A stretch of DNA of 64,000 nucleotides, from assembly GCF_964199755.1 (NCBI RefSeq), contig NC_133910.1, positions 3,494,501 to 3,558,500 of the forward strand, read 5' to 3'. The position numbers and the translations under genes were made by a program. This DNA is from Larus michahellis. Lineage: Eukaryota > Chordata > Aves > Charadriiformes > Laridae. Position 1 is the first letter of the stretch. Each line of letters starts with the position of its first letter. Under the pieces are notes generated by a model. It worked only from the letters and a program-made list of their open reading frames with translations. It had not been told where the DNA came from and did no database searches. This document shows, one piece after another, positions 59,811-64,000 of the stretch.

Positions 59811-62800
59811 ATGTCGGTGTCACACAGCTCCAGGCTGAACAAGCTGGTGCGGGAGCAGTACATGCGGCTGCCCCAGGATGGGCTGGTGCAGGTCACCTAC
59901 GTCTGGATCGATGGCAGCGGTGAGGGCGTGCGCTGCAAGAGCAGGACCCTCGACAAGGAACCCAAGAGCATCGAAGGTAACGCCGCTCTGGATGACAGTT
60001 GGCGTGGTGGAAGGCGCCGAGCATCACTGGGGAAAAGCTTTGGGGTGCTTTGGGCAGTGGGAGCTGGCACTTGCTGCCCCTGGTTGCGTGGCACTGGCTG
60101 TGGTTGCCTCATGGGGTTATATCAAATGGCAGGGTAAATATCTGGCCTGCGTCGCTGCGGTTTGCTTAATCCATAATCTCTGTCATTAGCGCTGGGTGGG
60201 AAGGGGAGGATGAGATCCTCGCCCCTTTCCACCGGGCAAACAGGCGTGGAGACGTGTTGGCATCTGGATGGGATCTGGCGGAGGGAGGTGAAATGGCTGT
60301 GCCCCGACGGTGCTGGGGGGGTGAACACAGATGCTCAGGGATCAGCCCCACTGGGCTCTGGGGATGTGCGAGAAAACCTTTGTGGCCATCGTCCCCTGGC
60401 ACTCGGTGCCCTCTGGGTGCTCCATCCCGGGTGTAAGCCACCAGCACTTGGCAAAATCTGTGTGAGAGAGGGCTTTTCCCAGTCCCACTCCCCTCTCTGT
60501 CCCCCTCCTGCCTTGCAGATGTCCCCGAGTGGAATTTCGATGGCTCCAGCACGGCGCAGGCAGAGGGCTCCAACAGCGACATGTTCCTGGTGCCCGTCTG
60601 CATGTTCAGGGACCCTTTTTGCCTGGACCCCAACAAGCTGGTGCTCTGCGAAGTGCTGAAGTACAACAGGAAACCTGCAGGTGAGCACCTCCGGCATGCA
60701 CCCCTGGCTCCCGGGGGTCACCCCTTTGTTATTTAGGGTGCCGTCCCTCCGAGGGACCGCCTGCTCTGTGCCGCTGGCACTGGGGACAAGCTCAGCACCG
60801 AGCACTTGGCCCCAGGCTCCGAAATTCAAGCGCTGGTGGTGGCGGTTGTTTGCAGGAACCTGTTTTGGCGGTGCAGGGCGAGGAGAAGAGCAGCGAGACG
60901 TGGAGCTCGCGGCACTCGCCAACTCGAGCGCGCCCAAGGCGTCACCCGGCTTTATAGCCCAAGCACACCCAGCCGCTGGGTTATGGCAGAAGAGCTGGGG
61001 CTGGAAGCAGCAGGGGGTTTTAACGTGCTGGGTTTGTGGCCGCTCTCCTTGTCGATGGGTGGCTGCAGAAAAGGAGGTAGAAGGTGCTGGGACGGTGCGG
61101 GCTCGTTTGGGGTGACCTTTTGTAAGCAGCCCCGGAGCGCGCCGCTCTTGGTCTTATCACTGCAGGCAGAAGTCTGCAGTCCCGGCGTCTGTCCCGTCCG
61201 TCTGATAAAGTCCCAGACAGAGAAGGGGGAGCTGGTTTGCAGGGACACACTGAGGGGCTCCCAGAGGGGTTATTTGCCAGCAAATAACTGGTTATTTGCC
61301 GGAAAAGCAGGGCCATGTCCCCGCTGGGTGCGTGGGGGGAGGGAGGCGGCATCTGCGGGGGGTGGTGCGCACATCTGCCAGGGAGAGGAGAGGCTGCGGG
61401 CAGCGATGGTGAAAGATGGGGCTGGTTCCTCTTCAAACAGCGTCATGCCTTTCAGCGGTGGGGGAAGCGTCTTGGCCGGGATTCTGCCCAGCAGCTCCTC
61501 TGCTGGAGCGGTTTGTAAAGAGCCCCTGGCCCTGGAGCTCCTGGGGCTGGCACGGGGCAGAGAGCTCAGCCCAGAGCCCTGCGGCACCCCGCAGAGCAGA
61601 GCGGGGCACCCCCGGGCTGTTCCCAGGGTGGGTCTCCATGGAGGTTAAGGGCTGTAGGGGGGCAACTGCCTTTCCCCAGTTCTCCCATCAGTGCAAGGGA
61701 GGTGTCACGGCTCCTCTCCAGTCCCACGCCCTGGGCTTTATGTCACAGCTGCTCTGGGGTTTCTTATTGCCATTTAAAGGCAGAATTTGCTGCCTGTCCC
61801 TGTGACAAGAGTTTTTCAGCCCTGCTGTTTCGGTCCAAACTCTCAGTCCCCTTGCCTGGCACGTTGTCCCATGTCAGGATCGTTCCGGGATGTCTGCATC
61901 TCCCTGGCAAAGCCCCGGTTGCCCTGAGCACCCCTGCCACCACGAAGGGCCACGCCAGGGTCAGCCAGCCTGGATGCTGACCAAAAATGTGGAGCAGGAG
62001 AAACATTAGGATAATTAAGCAGAGGCTCGTAGAAAGAGGATGGCGGTGAAGTTGTGATGGAAGATATATAGTCCCTTGTCCCAGATCTGCTGGATGTCTG
62101 TAGGAAGGGTGTGGGATATGGCTCCTGGTCTCTCGGTGTGTAAGAGGAGGATGTTTGTGGACCATCAGTGGTGGTTTTGGGAGAAGGTGATGGCCTGTGG
62201 CCTGATGTTGTGGCGATGGAATAGCTCTGCAAGGAGGAAACAGGTGAGCAGAGAAGCATCACAGGAAGGGGGAGATCTGCTCACCGGTTTCCTTAAGGCT
62301 TCTGTGGGAAGCGCTTGGCAGTGGTGGAGTCCCAACCTCTGGGCGGGCTGGAGCGGAGCATGGTGGGTGCTTGCCAACAGTGTGGGTCTAACCCGGACCT
62401 CTCTGCTCCCAGAGACCAACCTGAGACACACGTGCAAGAAGGTCATGGACTTGGTTAAGGACAGCCACCCCTGGTTTGGGATGGAGCAGGAGTACACGCT
62501 GCTGGGCATCAACGGCCACCCCTACGGCTGGCCTGACAACGGCTTCCCTGGCCCGCAGGGTAAGTGCTCCCTCCCTTCCCCAACCCGTGCTCCCCTCGGC
62601 TCCCACCCTGCTGCTGCCCGGCAGCAGGCATCCCGTCCCCGACCTCGGGCACAGCTTTCCCATCGCGGCGGACACCGGGCAGGAGCCGGAATGAGGTCAG
62701 GAGCATTTGCCAAGAGCGCCGGGTGCCCGCAGCTCACTTGAGCCGGCCGGCAGTGCCGCTCCCGCCGGACCCCGGTTGCACAAACAGCTCAGCTGCACAA

Positions 62801-63576
62801 CTTGTTTGGCAAGGGCTGGAGATCTGGGCTGAAAAAACCTCCTCCCTGTGGCTGTTTGGAAAAGGGCCGGCACATCGTGCCCTCCTGCAGCGGCAAACGA
62901 GCCCCAAGCGCCTCAGCTGCCTCCTGGGAGAGGGCCAGGGGGTTCCCAACCTGACTTAACCAGCCTTTTGTGGAGGCTGGCCACTTTCAACATCTCCCTT
63001 CCCCCAGGCGGGGAGAAGATCTTCATCTGACCTGCTTGAATGAGGAAGAGCCCTATAAAACCACAGCGAGTTGACTTTTCTAGCCATGAACAATGTCGGC
63101 TGTTGTCAGAACAATCTCGGACACTTGATGTGCTCGGAGGGTCAGCGAGGTGCCATGGGGCAGATCGAGCCAAGCTTTCCTTATCTCCTGGCCCCCTCCC
63201 AGTTGATGCATTACAAGTCCTGTTGAACTGCTCAGATAAAGCTGAGGTTGCGCAGATGAATCGCTCGTGCTGCTCGTCCTGGACTAGGGGTTGGTGGCTC
63301 GATGCACCGTGGAGGGCAGCACCATTTAGTTCCCATAAATCCTCTGCAGATGATGGCTGGGACCTGGTGGGAGTGGTGGGATTACTCTGCAGTGCTGCTG
63401 TGGTTCCCAAAAGCTTTACTTGGGTGGCGACTCCTCTTTCCTTTCCAGGCCCCTATTACTGCGGGGTTGGAGCAGATAAGGTGTACGGGCGTGATATCGT
63501 GGAGTCCCACTACAAGGCCTGTCTCTACGCGGGGGTGAAGATCTGTGGCACCAACGCGGAGGTGATGCCCTCCCAG
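59811..63576 (+). CDS. Glutamine synthetase (GLUL-like paralogue), 5' part
   Basis: ATP-dependent ligation of ammonia to glutamate; type II (eukaryotic) enzyme. Four coding exons: 59811-59976 (exon from 59801), 60519-60680, 62413-62559, 63449-63576, all with GT-AG introns and matching phases. The exon lengths 162, 147 and 128 are those of vertebrate glutamine synthetase genes. Together they give 201 residues ending at EVMPSQ; the family has about 373, so the rest lies beyond the window. Motifs: FDGSS at 62-66 with the following EGSNSDMFL (family signature 1); Glu134 and Glu136 in GMEQEYTLL (metal ligands); [16 protein letters not shown] (start of the ATP-binding region). The start ATG has a CGCCATGT context. 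The N terminus ([20 protein letters not shown]) and many other positions differ from canonical avian GLUL as I remember it, so this is probably a second, older glutamine synthetase gene. No stop or frame break is seen. Confidence 0.92.
61269..61300. repeat. Perfect 9-bp-arm palindrome plus a third copy, intron of the glutamine synthetase gene
   Basis: GTTATTTGC, a CA spacer, then GCAAATAAC (61269-61288), followed at 61291-61300 by a further direct copy GTTATTTGCC. It lies in the intron between coding exons 2 and 3. It could be a dimeric transcription-factor site, but no known motif fits exactly. Confidence 0.55.
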
Positions 63577-64000
63577 GTAGGTGGGGACGGCCCCGCGCAG
63601 CCCCGCTTTCCAGGGAGGGATATGAGTTAGTGTGAGGCTGGAATAACCCCAGCAACTCCCAGCTCCTCTGGGATCCCAAACCCAGTGACTCCCCACATCG
63701 GTTTTGCCTGGATAGGAGCGGTTGCACTGCCGTGATGAAAATGCGCACATTTGGTTTTCTCCTAACTCACCCTGGCGTGCAAATTCCTGCGTTTTGGGGC
63801 AGGCAAGTGAAATCTCAGCCCAGCCAAACCGCAGTGGGCTCCTCGCACGGCTCAGCCTGGGCTCTGGCAGCCCGTGTGGAGCTGGGTGCTCCCTCGAGCT
63901 TTCCTTCCCCTCCGGAGCAGGGATGTGGGGCACAGGGTGAGCCGGGATGGGCTGCAGGAGCAGCATGTGGAGCGACGGATGTCTGCGTCCTGCTCCTCTA

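Overview
This window is vertebrate nuclear DNA, almost certainly from a bird. It has GT-AG spliced exons, a CpG-island promoter, and several fragments of CR1 non-LTR retrotransposons of the avian type, in a GC-rich, gene-sparse setting. There are no prokaryotic operons, rRNA genes, tRNA genes or CRISPR arrays. I cannot name the species.

Layout: (1) 1-5192 holds one gene, a class A GPCR of P2Y/lipid-receptor type on the + strand (CDS 1485-2621), with gene-free flanks. (2) 5193 to about 45697 is a 40.5-kb head-to-tail tandem array of eight complete units (4702-4808 bp) and one truncated unit. Each unit carries one leftward (- strand) gene for a 347-residue RING-finger protein related to TOPORS, with its own TATA/CRE-type promoter, a probable 5'-UTR intron and an AATAAA signal. 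Each unit also has a 99-bp minisatellite, and every complete unit has a CR1 fragment in its spacer. All nine reading frames are intact and nearly identical. (3) About 45800-46390 is a CR1 reverse-transcriptase fragment just beyond the truncated end of the array. (4) 46.4-59.4 kb shows no gene I can support, only two more CR1 pieces and simple repeats. (5) 59.5-64.0 kb is the 5' half of a glutamine synthetase gene on the + strand: TATA box, CpG island and four coding exons encoding residues 1-201. Its sequence differs clearly from the canonical avian GLUL protein as I remember it, so I treat it as a paralogue.

The striking feature is the array. It is a recently amplified or concertedly evolving family of short TOPORS-like E3 ligase genes. 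Two unit types (A and B) differ in minisatellite copy number, a 6-bp indel in the 5' UTR, a poly-T length and several codons. Units 5, 6 and 7 are A/B mosaics, which points to unequal crossing-over or gene conversion. The repeated CRE-like sites upstream of each TATA box suggest each copy is a complete transcription unit, possibly germline-expressed (inference).
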